Shown here in pieces: positions 13,266 through 26,035 of a stretch of 64,000 bases of DNA. How positions within the stretch are numbered: position 1 is the first letter of the stretch; each line of letters starts with the position of its first letter. Source of the stretch: Quillaja saponaria (lineage: Eukaryota > Streptophyta > Magnoliopsida > Fabales > Quillajaceae). The stretch spans positions 24,178,350-24,242,349 of the forward strand of contig CM055608.1 of NCBI GenBank assembly GCA_029379385.1, written 5' to 3'. Under the pieces are notes generated by a model. The model saw nothing but the letters and a program-made list of their open reading frames with translations. It was not told the DNA's origin and searched no databases. The position numbers and the translations under genes were made by a program.

Positions 13266-14499
13266 ACTAATCACTAATTAAGAACTATACAGAACACTGA
13301 AAAGGAAAATGGGTGTTTTAAGCAAAGTCTATTGAAGGCCAAAGGAGGAGTTGAGAACTGACGGTGAGAAGTGTTGTATAAAATCATCTAAACATGATTT
13401 TAAATACTTGAGATTTGCAAGTAAAAAGCATGACATGTATACCATGTCATGCTTTGATTTCAGTGGAAGAAATGCATTATTCCTCCCTACTATTATTTTC
13501 TCTATGTTCTTTAATTGATTAGTAAGAAAAAGAGATGCTTGCTTGGATACTTGATGGTGAGAATTGACGTAGAAGAAAAGCTCAACATGAGTTTCAACAC
13601 TTGAGATTTGTAAGAAAAAGAGCACCTATGCCATTCTTTGAATTCAGAGAAAGCAATGCATTCTTTTGATGCTTTTCTCTTTTATGTTTGTTCTTTAGTT
13701 AGTGAGCAAGTCAGAGAAAAAAAATGAAAAGGAGAGATGCTTACTTGGCTACTCCTATTTTAAACGAGCCGTGTAAGAATTTATCCTTTTTTTTTTTTTT
13801 TTTGATAATAGTTATTTTTTACATTATAAAAATATTTATGTAACTTATTTCTACCTATTTCATGGAAAATGGTGTTTGGGTGTGCCCAAGGAGTTTGTTG
13901 TGCAATTTTATTATCATGGGAGCAATTGTGCCTACAATGCGAATGGAGAATTCTTTTCTTTGTACTATTATGGTCTGCGTGGAAATGACAGAATTTTCAA
14001 CAACGTGCCTAAAACACGTTTTTGAATGTCCTAAATCTAACTCCAAAGAGTTGATTCTAAATATTCTAAAACACATTAATTTGTGTGACATTTATTTAGA
14101 TATAAACTAAAATTATTATTTCTTGCCGTTATTATAAACTAGTTCATTATAAATCTGAAATTTTAAAGAGATTTACTTGAAACAAGAAATAAATTCAATT
14201 ATGTTTCATGCAGATAATAATAATGCAAATTTATTGCTTTTAATTCATTTCCAATGAAAGTTAAAATTACAGCAAAAATAAGATATAATTGCATTTTATC
14301 TTTATTGTCATTACTAATTAGTATATACTTTGATGAAATTAGATGATTTAAATTGTTGACTCTTCATTCTCACTTCCAATAGCGTAAATTATGATATAAT
14401 TATATTTTAATCTATATTTCACAGTCTTATAGTATTTAATACATTTAACAATATTTTTAAACATTAAATTTTGCCTTTTCATTTAGTACAAGGGTGGGA
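13266..14499. repeat. CNL-upstream-like sequence between the LTRs, unit A
   Basis: 13266-13860 resembles 5605-6180 and 55490-56060. 13862-14110 is the recurrent GTGTGCCCAAGGAG block, also at 6490, 22179 and 56370. 14110-14480 resembles 2640-3020. The open frames on both strands at 13855-14110 are identical in unit B only because the units are recent duplicates. The more distant copies do not keep either frame, so no gene is called. Confidence 0.6.
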
Positions 14500-14762
14500 T
14501 GTCACAAGAATTTATATTTCACACTGTTAACTAGAACCCACACAATTATATAATCTAGGAGAGGAGAGAATTGAGAACAAATAAATTTATTTTTCATAAA
14601 ATAGCACATTTAACAACTGAATGATAACCCAACAATCATAAATAATCCCCAAAAGATAAAATCTAAAGCAATGCAACATCAATTGAAATAAAACTTTAAG
14701 AGATAATCCTAATTATAATCTTAGAGATAATTCTAAACAGTAATTTTGGTTGATATTCAATA
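14500..14762 (-). repeat. Copia 3' LTR, copy in unit A
   Basis: On the minus strand the LTR should run from a TGTTGAATATC-type start to an end in TTGTGACA, 263 bp. Here the start is mutated to TATTGAATATC, while the unit B copy (22817-23079) keeps TGTTGAATATC. It lies directly downstream of the copia RNase H remnant on the same strand. No second LTR is visible, so the element is incomplete. Confidence 0.65.
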
Positions 14763-15519
14763 TCTTTAACTTGACAAAAGATTACGTCTTCAATGGCTTT
14801 GTGAGAATGTCTACAACTTGCAGTACACCAACTTGATCACACTATTATTGACATGCTCTCTAAGAAACTGAAAACGAGTAAATATGCATTTGCTTCTTCT
14901 ATGAATAAGTGGATTCTTTGCTAAATCAATTGTAGAAGAATTAACCACATAAATCGTCATTGGCTCTGTAATATGAACATGATTTTGACTTAACAAATTC
15001 TTTAACCAAATTGCTTGACAAGCACTTGAAACAGCGGCCACATATTCAGCTTTACATGTGATAAAGCACCAATAAGTTGCTTCTTTGAACATCATGAAAA
15101 TGGTGTTTTTCCATATTAAAAAAACATACGCATATGTACTTTTCTAATCATCTTAATCACCTCCCCAATCACTATCAGAATATCCTACAATATCATAGTT
15201 ATTACCAGACGAATAAAACAAACCATGATTGTAAGTACCTTTAATGTAACGCAAGATTCTTTTAGCAACTTGCAAATGAGCTTGACGAGGTGTTTCCATG
15301 AACTTGCTAACTAGACCAACTCCATAGGCTATGCCGAGCCTAGTGCAAGACAAATACCTTAAACTTCCAACTAAGTTTTTGAAATATGTGACATGCATAG
15401 CTGCATTTTTCCTTCCTTTGACAACTTTGTTCCAAATTCAACTTGAGTTTATATAGGATTACATAAATGTTGAACTTCTTCAAAAGTTCATTCGCATACT
15501 TCTTATGACAAACAAAAAT
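14763..15519 (-). pseudogene. Ty1/copia RNase H fragment, copy in unit A
   Basis: Minus-strand frames at 15153-15398 and 14811-15095 match the RNase H end of Ty1/copia polyproteins. Visible landmarks are LVGSLRYL, the VAKRILRYIKGT block, a GYSDSDWGGD catalytic segment, KAEYVAA and CQAIWLKNLL. The usual DN in the block before LAKNP reads VN, removing an expected acidic residue. The end of the polyprotein, VVDILTKPL, follows in another frame before a stop near 14785, so at least two frame breaks are present. The fragment stops at the tandem-unit boundary inside reverse transcriptase. It is a non-functional remnant of about one quarter of a full element. Confidence 0.85.
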
Positions 15520-18500
15520 ATGAGACCTAATTTAATATTTCTAATATTACCTGAATAACCACACTTTCTTCGATCAATCGGGATGGATTATTGGGAATGA
15601 TCACACACGGCTTTGCAGGATTTCTGTTTGTTTGAAGGAAAAGGAATATTCAGGATTTCAAAGAGTCCTTATAAACTTATTCTTCTCAAACTTTTTTAAA
15701 AATAGGTAGGTTTTAAATATCAACAAAAATAGACACGAAAATGAAGAAAAAAAATTATATCTATGAATATCTATTCAAACTTTTTTAAAATAGGTGCGTA
15801 TTAAATATGAAGAAAAATGAAAAAATATGAATATCTATTCAAACTTTTTTAAAATAGGTGGGCATTAAGTATGCATTATACATTAACATGAGTGTTTTTT
15901 TTTTCACTCTTTTTATTTTATTTTTAAGTAAATGTTACTCGAAAAAAAAAATATTTTATAAGGGTCACAATTACAAAAAAAATAATAATAATGAATTATA
16001 TAATGGTAAAAATAAAAAAATTATATTTTAAAGTTCAAAATATGACTTTTCACAAATTTGTAGGGTCTGAATGATATAAATATAATTATTAAGGACCACC
16101 GTAGAAACTTTTCAAAATCTAAAAGGATCATAATGAAAGAAGTTTAATTTATAAAAAAATAAAAAAATAAAAAAATAAAAAAATCCTACGGGAACCAAAA
16201 GAATAAATATATAATTTTTATGGATATTAGTAATATTTTTGCAAAACTTGTGAGGGCCATGACGCTACATGTTCATGTGGTTTTGATACTGCGTAAATAA
16301 TAACATATTTATATAGATCAAGAATAACTTCTACTTTAAACTACAGATATAATAAAAATTTAAATGTAAGAGTTCTCCTTGATCGTAGCTATGAGTTTTG
16401 AACCCCTTCACCCCTTCACCCCATCATGGATTCGTAATGAAGACATTTACAACCGTAAATGAATGTAAAATATTTATATGAGTAGTCTTATTGTCGCAAC
16501 CAATTTTTTTAGGACAACACTATTAATTGGTATGACTTTTTGTGTTTCAAAAACAGCCTTATTTATTATACTAATTTTTGTGATATATGTAATACATATG
16601 AATTGTGTTTACAATATTTATATATATGTTAACATTCACATTAAGAAATTATAGTTAATAAACAAAACTTCATATTAATGAAATTAAACAAATATATAAA
16701 TCTAATAAAAAATTAAAAATATATTATAGCTACTTGTAACTTATTAAATAAAAAAAAGAAGAGAAATTCAATCTTAATTACTATTATTATATAGTTATTA
16801 CAAATTATAAATTTATTAATATTGAAAAGAATTATGATACCAAAATAAAATAAAAATCAATAGTCAATTAAAACAATTACAATTCTATTAATATTAAAAT
16901 TGGAAAGAATTAAGAATGAAGTAAACAAATAAAATAAAGTAAATAGTCTTGAAAAAAAATAAGAACAGTAAAATATTCATATATGTAATGGTAAAAATAA
17001 AAGAAAATAATTTTTCATTCAGTAAAATACTTTTATATTCATCAGCAAATAGATGCATCTAACAAAAAACAATATATCAATTTATAAATTTATAAGAAAA
17101 TAATAATTCCTAATATGGAAGAAGAATTATAAGTTAAAAAACAACATTATAATTAGGGGCACTATATTCTTAATATATTTTAATTCATAGTATTGTCTTT
17201 TCTATTAAAAAAAAATTAATTCCTAAATTTGAGAAGAACTAAAAAGTATTATAATTAGTAGAAACTAAGTAAATAAAAACATTGATAAATTCAATCTTAA
17301 TTACTATTGATATGTAATTATTAAAAAAATATAATTTTTTATGAATTAAAAGTTAAAGCAACAATATTATAATCATGAATATTTTATACTTTCAATATTT
17401 TTTTAAAATTCATAAATTTGATATATGAGAACTAAAAATTATGATTTTTAAGAGAGAAATTCAATTTTAATTACTATTGGGATATAATTATTAAAAAATT
17501 AAAGATTTATAAATATTAAGAAGAATTAGTAAAAAAAAAAAAATTAAATCAATAGTTATAATACAATCTTGTTGATATTAAAATAGAGAAGAATTAGACA
17601 ACAAAAAAAAACTAATAATCTATTTGAAATAAAATAACAACTTAAAATAATTATGTTATAATAACAAATTATAAGGGTATTTAAAAAAATTAAAAAAAAA
17701 TTGATATTAAGTCACTTTTATATGTTATATAGATATAAATATAGATTTGACTTATCTTTTATTGTGAAAAGTTGAAATTCACCCTTCATTATTTAGTTTT
17801 TCAAGCCTGATTTTTATTAGTTTTTTAAATTTTTTTAAAATTTTTTTTACTGGACTACTTTTTCTAAACTCCTTAATTTCATTGGTATTTTTTTTTTCCA
17901 ATTCACCTTAAAAATCTAATATCTATTTTTAAAATTACTTTCTTTTTACTCCATATAATTTTTTTCTCTATATTTTCTCATAAATTTTTTTTTTAATTTT
18001 TTTTTTTACTGTCTTGTTAAAACAAAAGCAATTTATTACCCTATAAAATTTGACCACAATTAGATAATTAAAAAGATAAATTTTTATCACAAATAAATAA
18101 TTAAAAAAATATACAAAAGAAAAACTATTTAGTTGCAGACAAAAGTTATTTGAGTATTTAAAAGATTCATTTATATGATACAAGTGTGGTAACAATCCGT
18201 TCAAAACCAAAAAATTAATATTAGAAAGAATAAGAAAAATATGTGATTGTATAGTTCTATAGGAAGAAGATTTCTGAGAGGCTAGGTAGAAGAAGCATAC
18301 TTAAGTATGAAAGAAGTTAAAGCGTTTAAGAAAAATAATCTAGTAAAAAAACTTGACAATTAGACCATTCTATTTATATATAATACTTTGGTGCCTATCT
18401 AGTTCAAGCAGTAACAATTAATGAAAGATATGTTAGAGGTGGGGTAATAATTTGATCCGTTTATAAGATCTGTCAGGTTACATATCTTATCTAATTTGAC

Positions 18501-18981
18501 TAAATAATATATTGAAGATGCACAGTAAACCCAAAGATGAATATTAATTAATGCATAAAGGAGATAATTACACAAAATATACTAGAAGGAAAAAGAAAAA
18601 AAAAAACAAACAATTAACAGCACAGGATATATTGTGATTTGACCAATTACCTACATTCACATATGAGAAGATAATTTCACTGATATTTCAAAAAAAATTG
18701 CATATAAAAAATGACATTCTTATTAGTTTTCCTAATCACACACTCCATAACAAACCTAATTAGAAAATCTACAATTATCATCTAATTAGTATTTTTTGTT
18801 TACCAAGAATAAATAAATTAGGATCAATACTACGCCAAAATTAATAAAGATTTGAGTCAAAATATCAATAATATGCCATATGGAATATATAATTTTGACT
18901 AAATCTTTGATTGATTAAATGAAAGAAATAAGTTCAGGGTTCAGACATACCTCTTATGGTTGCAAATCAAGGAACTAGCTG

Positions 18982-19058
18982 TGTCATAACCCTATAGCTT
19001 AACATATAATTTTTTTAATGTTATACGTATATTATCGTGATCATTTAAATAATAATTT

Positions 19059-19092
<34 letters not shown>

Positions 19093-21573
19093 TTATTTAT
19101 TATATATATTGGTAAATTAAAATCTACCATTTTATTGATTGATTTGGACTTAGATTTTATTTCATGAAAATTTTATTAATATGTGAAATTGGTTTATATA
19201 TATATATATAATTGAATTAATTTCACCACATGTTGAAAAAGGGTGCAATAATTTGTATTATTTTGTTTTACTTTCTCTTCCTTTTTACTTTCCTAACCGA
19301 CTTGGTGCTTTGGCTGCTTCCTTCTTCATGCTCTTGACAAATTCACTCTACTTTCCCCTGTTCTATTTTCTTTAAGCCGCCATACAAAATTCTTATGGCA
19401 GTTGGTTTTATTCACTCCAAAGCATATTGCTTTTCTTTTTCTTTTGCCATGGGGTTACACTTTTCAAGTTTTAAAACCTTTCCTTGTTGCAGCCATGAGA
19501 GTTCTAAGGACTCTGTTTTCTTCTTTTTTTTTTGGAAATCTTGGCTGCCCGAGAACATCTCAACTCTTTTCTTGGGTTGGAAAATTTTGTGTAGTTGAAT
19601 CCCTTGTTCCTTGAGTTGTAAGTGGGTGTAGAGTTGAAAGAGGAGACAGTTGCTAAGAGAGTTAGCAGCTGCCGTGGAGATAGCTCTGTTTTGGGGCGTT
19701 GCTTGGTGTTGTCTGGCCGTGTAGCAAGTTTCAATTGCCTCTTTCTAGTTTAGCCAAGCTGCAGCTTCGGGGGTAATTTCTTATCAACTTCCTTGTTTAG
19801 TTTCTTTTGAATTCAGCCATATGTTTCCTATAGCAATCAACTCCTTAGTTGCCTTAAAATAATGCTATATTCTTGTTTTCTTTGTTTAGCCGTGGGTTGT
19901 GTGGAGTTGAAAGCCCTTTAATGTTATTCAATTTAACTTCTTGGTATATATGAAGCTTATATACTCTCTATTTTTTTAAAAAATTATGGATATTTCTTGG
20001 AGATACAAATTGGATAGTTGAAATAAAAATCCTACATATATATATATACACCAAATTATGAGAGTTGTAATTATAAACGAAAGGTTAAAAACTTGAGTAT
20101 AGGACTATTAGAAAAGTTGTTAATTGTGAATCAAAGACTATTGGAAATGGATATATACGGTAGTTGTTATAGGTATTCATTGGAATGGGAAATTTAAGAT
20201 TTAAGTATGTTAATTTAGGAATTGTATGCTTTAAATTTAAGGAATTCTAGATTATTAGTTTAATTAAAATTTAATATATGAAACATGTATAATAGGGCAT
20301 TGAGAAATTGTATTGAATTTTGAGTAGATGTGTATACATAAGTTTACATATATATATATATATATGTATGTACCAATGGGAATTGAATTGATTATGATTT
20401 AGTAGCTAAATAGTTAAGTAGGAAATTATAATTATAGAACTTATAAATTAAACAATATTTGAATTGTGGATTTTTAGCTCCAGATTGTGTCAGGGATCTT
20501 TCGACATCTTTGCAGACTAGACGGATTGATGAACCACATCTTTGAACTTTGTGAGTGAACTACGTGCACTTTGGTTACCAGATAGTTATATAAAATGAAT
20601 CATGTGAATTTGACTAATGAATTTATGTTTGTATTTGATATTGTTTGTGGTTGATAAGTGACAACAAAGTAAAATTCTCTGAGAAATGATTTTTACTTCC
20701 GAAATTAAAATCCAGGTACACTTAAAATATTCTAATTTGAAATTCTAAGATATTCTGGTTTTAATAAGTGTTTTAAAAGAATTGAGTGCTCAGCCTCGGT
20801 GGGATGGATTATGTACGGAGATTAATCTGTTTTGCGGGTACGTAAATGCCCGGAGGGGAGTGATATTGTTATGCGGGGCTGAGTTACTCATTGGCCCTTT
20901 GCTTACTTGTATGCTTTGATTACTTTGTTTGGAATTATGAACTTCAGATATTTAAATTGAGTTATATATGTTGTGAAATATGTAAATTGTGAATTTATGA
21001 GAATTACAATTACGTGCTTTGATTGATGCTGGTACCCCTAGGATATGTTGTTTGCTTACTGAGTCTTCGTGACTCACACTTTCCCCTATTATTATTTTTG
21101 TTTTAGTATCAGGAAAACACAATTCACCTTATCAGGATTTGTTGCTTGCTGACATTGTTGCGGCAAGGTATATCTCGGAATTGCACACTTGAGGCTAAAA
21201 GGATAGCATTTGTAGTCACTTAGGTGTTATGCATTGTTGCTGTATATATTAAGTAAACCATGGTGATTTCATGTGTTATTGAGAGCAGAGCTCCTCTGTG
21301 TAATTTTGATACTATGGTCTACTGTAGACTTATAAACAGGTTATTTATATGTACTATAGGCATGTTCCACCTTACGGGAACTTTTACCAAATTTTCTGTA
21401 AACATTTTATGTTTAATAACAGAGTCATGATTTTATTTTAATTCAATAAAGTTTTTTAGTCTTAACTGTCATTTGCTTAAGAGACAGTGGTGCACGGTAC
21501 TTGAGTATTTAGGGTTACGGAGGTGTGGTTATCTATCTATCCGGCCAGTCATACCTTTATTTGAGGTGTGACA
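18982..21573. mobile_element. Solo LTR in unit B
   Basis: Duplicate of the LTR at 10745-13260. It starts TGTCATAACCC after CTAGC plus an extra TG and ends GGTGTGACA before CTAGC at 21574-21578. It carries about 60 bp near 20050-20115 that unit A lacks, and a longer AT microsatellite at 19060-19092. Because both units carry it with the same target duplication, insertion and LTR-LTR recombination came before the tandem duplication. Open frames at 19395-19734 are LTR sequence and not genes. Confidence 0.88.
19060..19092. repeat. AT dinucleotide microsatellite
   Basis: A run of alternating T and A of about 33 bases within the unit B solo LTR, longer than the corresponding run in unit A. Other AT runs worth marking are 31246-31271, 62019-62049 and 62979-63000. 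Confidence 0.9.
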
Positions 21574-22816
21574 CTAGCACTAATCACTAATTAAAAACTA
21601 TACATAAGACTGAAAAGGAAAATGGGTGTTTTAAGCAAAGTCTATTGAAGGCCAAAGGAGGAGTTGAGAACTGACGGTGAGAAGTGTTGTATAAAATCAT
21701 CTCAACATGATTTTAAATACTTGAGATTTGCAAGTAAAAAGCATGACATGTATATACCATGTCATGCTTTGATTTCAGTGGAAGAAATGCATTATTCCTC
21801 CCTACTATTATTTTCTCTATGTTCTTTAATTGATTAGTAAGAAAAAGAGATGCTTGCTTGGATACTTGATGGTGAGAATTGACGTAGAAGAAAATCTCAA
21901 CATGAGTTTCAACACTTGAGATTTGTAAGAAAAAGAGCACCAATGCCATTCTTTGAATTCAGAGAAAGCAATGCATTCTTTTGATGCTTTTCTCTTTTAT
22001 GTTTGTTCTTTAGTTAGTGAGCAAGTCAGAGAAAAAAAAAGAAAAGGAGAGATGCTTACTTGGCTACTCCTATTTTAAACGAGCCGTGTAAGAATTTATC
22101 CTTTTTTTTTTTTTTTTTTTGATAATAGTTATTTTTTACATTATAAAAATATTTATGTAACTTATTTCTACCTATTTCATGGAAAATGGTGTTTGGGTGT
22201 GCCCAAGGAGTTTGTTGTGCAATTTTATTATCATGGGAGCAATTGTGCCTACAATGCGAATGGAGAATTCTTTTCTTTGTACTATTATGGTCTGCGTGGA
22301 AATGACAGAATTTTCAACAACGTGCCTAAAACACGTTTTTGAATGTCCTAAATCTAACTCCAAAGAGTTGATTCTAAATATTCTAAAACACATTAATTTG
22401 TGTGACATTTATTTAGATATAAACTAAAATTATTATTTCTTGCCGTTATTATAAACTAGTTCATTATAAATCTGAAATTTTAAAGAGATTTACTTGAAAC
22501 AAGAAATAAATTCAATTATGTTTCATGCAGATAATAATAATGCAAATTTATTGCTTTTAATTCATTTTCAATAAAAGTTAAAATTACAGCATAAATAACA
22601 TATAATTGCATTTTATCTTTATTGTCATTACTAATTAGTATATACTTTGATGAAATTAGATGATTTAAATTGTTGACTCTTCATTCTCATTTCAAATAGC
22701 GTAAATTATGATATAATTATATTTTAATCTATATTTCACACTCTTATAGTATTTAATACATTTAACAATATTTTTAAACATTAAATTTTGCCTTTTCATT
22801 TAGTACAAGGGTGGGA

Positions 22817-23079
22817 TGTCACAAGAATTTATATTTCACACTGTTAACTAGAACCTACACAATTATATTATCTAGGAGAAGAGAGAATTGAGAACAAATA
22901 ATTTTATTTTTCATAAAATGGCACATTTAACAACTGAATGATAACCCAACAATCATAAATAATCCCCAAAAGATAAAATCTAAAGCAATGCAACATCAAT
23001 TGAAATAAAACTCTAAGAGATAATTCTAATTATAATCTAAGAGATAATTCTAAACAGTAATTTTGGTTGATATTCAACA
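22817..23079 (-). repeat. Copia 3' LTR, copy in unit B
   Basis: On the minus strand this starts TGTTGAATATCAACC and ends TTGTGACA, 263 bp. It retains the TG start lost in the unit A copy. It follows the polyprotein end (VVDILTKPL then stop) by about 20 bp. No 5' LTR is found to the right, because the element is cut off at about 25070. Confidence 0.7.
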
Positions 23080-25070
23080 TCTTTAACTTGACAAAAGATT
23101 ACGTCTTCAATGGCTTTGTGAGAATGTCTACAACTTGCAGTACACCAACTTGATCACACTATTATTGACATGCTCTCTAAGAAACTGAAAACGAGTAAAT
23201 ATGTGTTTGCTTCTTCTATGAATAAGTGGATTCTTTGCTAAATCAATTGTAGAAGAATTAACCACATAAATCGTCATTGGCTCTGTAATATGAACATGAT
23301 TTTGACTTAACAAATTCTTTAACCAAATTGCTTGACAAGCACTTGAAGCAGCGGCCACATATTCAGCTTTACATGTGATAAAGCACCAATAAGTTACTTC
23401 TTTGAACATCATGAAAATGGTGTTTTTCCATATTAAAAAAACATACGCATATGTACTTTTCTAATCATCTTAATCACCTCCCTAATCACTATCAGAATAT
23501 CCTACAATATCATAGTTATTACCAGACGAATAAAACAAACCATGATTGTAAGTACCTTTAATGTAACGCAAGATTCTTTTAGCAACTTGCAAATGAGCTT
23601 GACGAGGTGTTTCCACGAACTTGCTAACTAGACCAACTCCATAGGCTATGCCGAGCCTAGTGCAAGACAAATACCTTAAACTTCCAACTAAGTTTTTGAA
23701 ATATGTGACATGCATAGCTGCATTTTTCCTTCCTTTGACAACTTTGTTCCAAATTCAACTTGAGTTTATATAGGATTACATAAATGTTGAACTTCTTCAA
23801 AAGTTCATTCGCATACTTCTTATGACAAACAAAAATTCCATTGTTGTTCTACACAACTTCAATATCATTTCATATTCATGCATCGTTGCCTTTTTAAAAT
23901 CATCAACCACACTTAAATTATTCCTTGTAAAGATCAAATCATCAACATAAAGAGAAACAATAAGTATATCATTAGAGTTATTGTCTTTTACATATAAGGC
24001 ATGCTAACAGGAACACTTCTCAAAACCATTCTTCTAAAAGAAAGCATCAATTGTCTTATTCCATGCTCTGGGTGCTTTTCTTAATCCATATAAAGCTTTT
24101 TCAACTTATACACCTTCTCTTCACTTCCTATCTTCACAAAACCCGGGGGTTGCTTGACATAAACTTCATCAACAAGAGGACTATTCAAGAAAGCTAATTT
24201 CACATCCATTTAGTGAATTTTCCAGCAATTCTGAGTACCTAGAGCAATCACCAATCTAATAGTGTCAATTCTCGCAATTAGAGAAAAACTTCTTCATAGT
24301 CAACACCAGGGCATTATAGATAACCCTTTTCCATCAACCATTCCTTGTACCTTTCAATCTCTCCATTTGGCTTGAATTTTGTTTTATAAATCCACTTCAC
24401 ATCAATAGCTTTATGTTCTTGGGGAATATACGTGAGTTCCTATGTGTCATTCGTTTGAATTGCATTAATATTTTCTTTCATAGCTTCCACCCATTTGTTT
24501 CTTTTTTATGCTTCTTCATACGTAATTGAATCACAATCTGCAAATAAAGCAAAGTGAACTAATTCTCCATCATCATTAGTTACATCAAAATCCCTTAACC
24601 TTGTGGAAGGTTGTCGGGCTCAACTAGGTCTGAACTATGGTGATTGGAGTTAGAATTGGCGGCTCTTTAGTTAGAGGTGTCACAATAGGGGTATTTTGTG
24701 TTTCAATAGTAGGAGTTGCATTGCTAATTTCTTCATCAAGCTCAATATAAAAAGGAGTTTGTTGTGAATTTTGTTCTATTTCCATCTTCCAATCCCATGC
24801 TCTTTCTTCATTAAAGATTGCATCCCTTCTAATGATCAATCTATTTGTAGTGAGGTTGAACAACTTGTACCATTGTTTGAAATGATGGCATATAAAAACT
24901 TTCTTCTCTCTTCTATCATCTAGCTTCTTCCTGCCTTCCCCTAAAACATGAGCATAAGCAATAAAGCTGAACACCTTCAAATGTCTTATATTGGGCTTGA
25001 ACCCGCTCCAAGCTTCTTCCAGTGTGATATATTTCACACTTATTGTAAGGGATCTATTCAAAAGTAAACA
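23080..25070 (-). pseudogene. Ty1/copia polyprotein remnant: integrase end, RT and RNase H
   Basis: On the minus strand from 25070 downward the order is: the integrase C-terminal region (EEAWSGFKPNIRHLKVF, then KKLDDR and IIRRDAIFNEERAWDW), an Asn/Thr-rich linker, the start of reverse transcriptase (KRNKWVEAMKENINAIQ, KWIYKTKFKPNGEIERYK), and RNase H (VAKRILRYIKGT, GYSDSD, KAEYVAA). This order is that of Ty1/copia and not Ty3/gypsy. In-frame stops and frameshifts occur in RT (for example after SITYEEA and after AIQTNDT) and before VVDILTKPL. Gag, protease and the integrase catalytic core are missing. At 25070 the element ends abruptly against a P450 fragment on the same strand. Confidence 0.9.
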
Positions 25071-25074
25071 AAAC

Positions 25075-25321
25075 ATGAGACAGATTTAGCCCAAGCGAGG
25101 GTACCTTCTACGTGGGACTGAGAGTCTGGGACGGGTCGGTTGGTGAAGGTTTGGACATTTTTATGGAGGATTTCTTGGGCTATAGAAGGAGAAGAGGTGA
25201 TAACGACAGTGATTGAGTTGAGGCCGAGGGACATGAGGTGGCAATAAATTTTGGATAAGTTGAAGAGAGACTGGTGAGGTCTGGGACAAAGTTGGTGGAG
25301 GTTTCAGAGGATAGGGAGGCC
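25075..25321 (-). pseudogene. Cytochrome P450 (CYP76-like) N-terminal fragment
   Basis: The minus-strand frame beginning at 25321 reads GLPIL, a stop, then NLHQLCPRPHQSLFNLSK, MSLGLNSITVVITSSPSIA, QEIL, QTFTN and a VPDSQ segment. This matches the proline-rich hinge and first helices of plant CYP76-type P450s, where GLPILGNLHQLG, PHQSL..LSKIYGPLMSL and TTVVISSP..AKEIL are expected. A TGA replaces the glycine codon of ILGN. Only about 80 of roughly 500 residues are present, with no oxygen-binding helix or heme-binding cysteine. The fragment runs directly into the copia integrase on the same strand at about 25070. CYP76 is my best family call. Another CYP71-clan family is possible. Confidence 0.8.
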
Positions 25322-25344
25322 AATTAAGTTTTCATTTACCATAA

Positions 25345-26035
25345 CTCCTATTTCTAAATTTTTCTTTTAAATAAGTCTTAAATTTTAAAGTAACACTTTT
25401 TATGTCACTTTTACCATTATTTTTTATTTTAAATTTTAAATTAAGTAGACTAATTTTTTTTAAAACAGATTATTTAATTTAGAAAACTCAAATTTATTAT
25501 TTAATTATTAGTAGAAAAATAAAATTATTATATAATCATTAATAAAAAGTAAAAAAAATTCTCAAAATTAATAAAAAGTTATCATTTCCTCCTTTCACAT
25601 TTTGCTAAGAACATTTAAAAAAAAAATTATTTTCAAATTCAACTTGAATTGTTATTAATTTTTTCATGATTAGAACTTTAAAAAAAATAAAAAAAATGTA
25701 TAATCATTTTTAAGAGAATTAATAAAAAACAAGTGACATACATATAGATCTAAATTTAATTATGAAGATAAATTTGTTTTATTTTTTGAAGACATATTAA
25801 AGGGATGATGAATTTTCATTAATTTTAAAATATTTATTCTTCTAATAATTATTAAATTATAAATTTTCCAAATTAAATAATGTGTTTTTTAAAAAATTAG
25901 TCTACTTAATTAATATAACTAATTTAATAATAAAAACAAAAAAATGGTAAAAATGACATAAGAGTGTTAATATAAAATATATGACCTATTTGGAATTTCA
26001 AGAAAAAAGTAAGACTTATCTTTACTTTTCCCTAA
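25345..26035. mobile_element. Long-inverted-repeat (foldback/MITE-like) element
   Basis: The two ends are imperfect reverse complements over roughly 200 bases. On the left, TTATGTCACTTTTACCATTA near 25400 and AAGTAGACTAATTTTTTTTA near 25443 pair with the complements of TGGTAAAAATGACATAAGAG near 25945 and AAAAATTAGTCTACTT near 25893. The middle is AT-rich with no coding sequence. The outermost ends and any target duplication are blurred, so the boundaries are approximate. It could be a Mutator-type or other MITE. Confidence 0.6.

Larger units (their letters stand above)
7254..15521. repeat. 8.3-kb tandem duplication, unit A
   Basis: Colinear with 15522-23836. The unit starts at GAGACCTAATTTAATATT and ends inside the reverse transcriptase region of a minus-strand copia element, after TGACAAACAAAAAT. 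In order it holds about 800 bp resembling 4180-4795, an AT-rich insert, 10136-10744 resembling the CNL upstream region, a solo LTR, more CNL-upstream sequence including the 13862-14110 block, and a copia 3' end. Differences from unit B are scattered substitutions and short indels, so the duplication is young compared with the other repeats here. Confidence 0.9.
15522..23836. repeat. 8.3-kb tandem duplication, unit B
   Basis: Direct repeat of 7254-15521. The junction near 15519-15522 joins copia sequence (ACAAAAAT) directly to GAGACCTAATTTAATATT. At the far end of unit B the copia sequence continues uninterrupted past 23836, so unit B keeps the original right flank and unit A keeps the original left flank, the expected result of a single tandem duplication. 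15690-18979 is AT-rich sequence equivalent to 7430-10744 without recognisable genes. Confidence 0.9.

Noticed and set aside
13855..14110. Matching 78- and 82-codon frames on opposite strands, also at 22172-22427
   Set aside because: The same DNA in older copies at 6472-6768 and 56272-56544 keeps neither frame, so selection for a protein is not shown.
14500..25070. A complete copia element between the two LTR copies
   Set aside because: 14500-14762 and 22817-23079 are both 3' LTRs from a tandem duplication, not the 5' and 3' LTRs of one element. The interior between them includes non-copia DNA.
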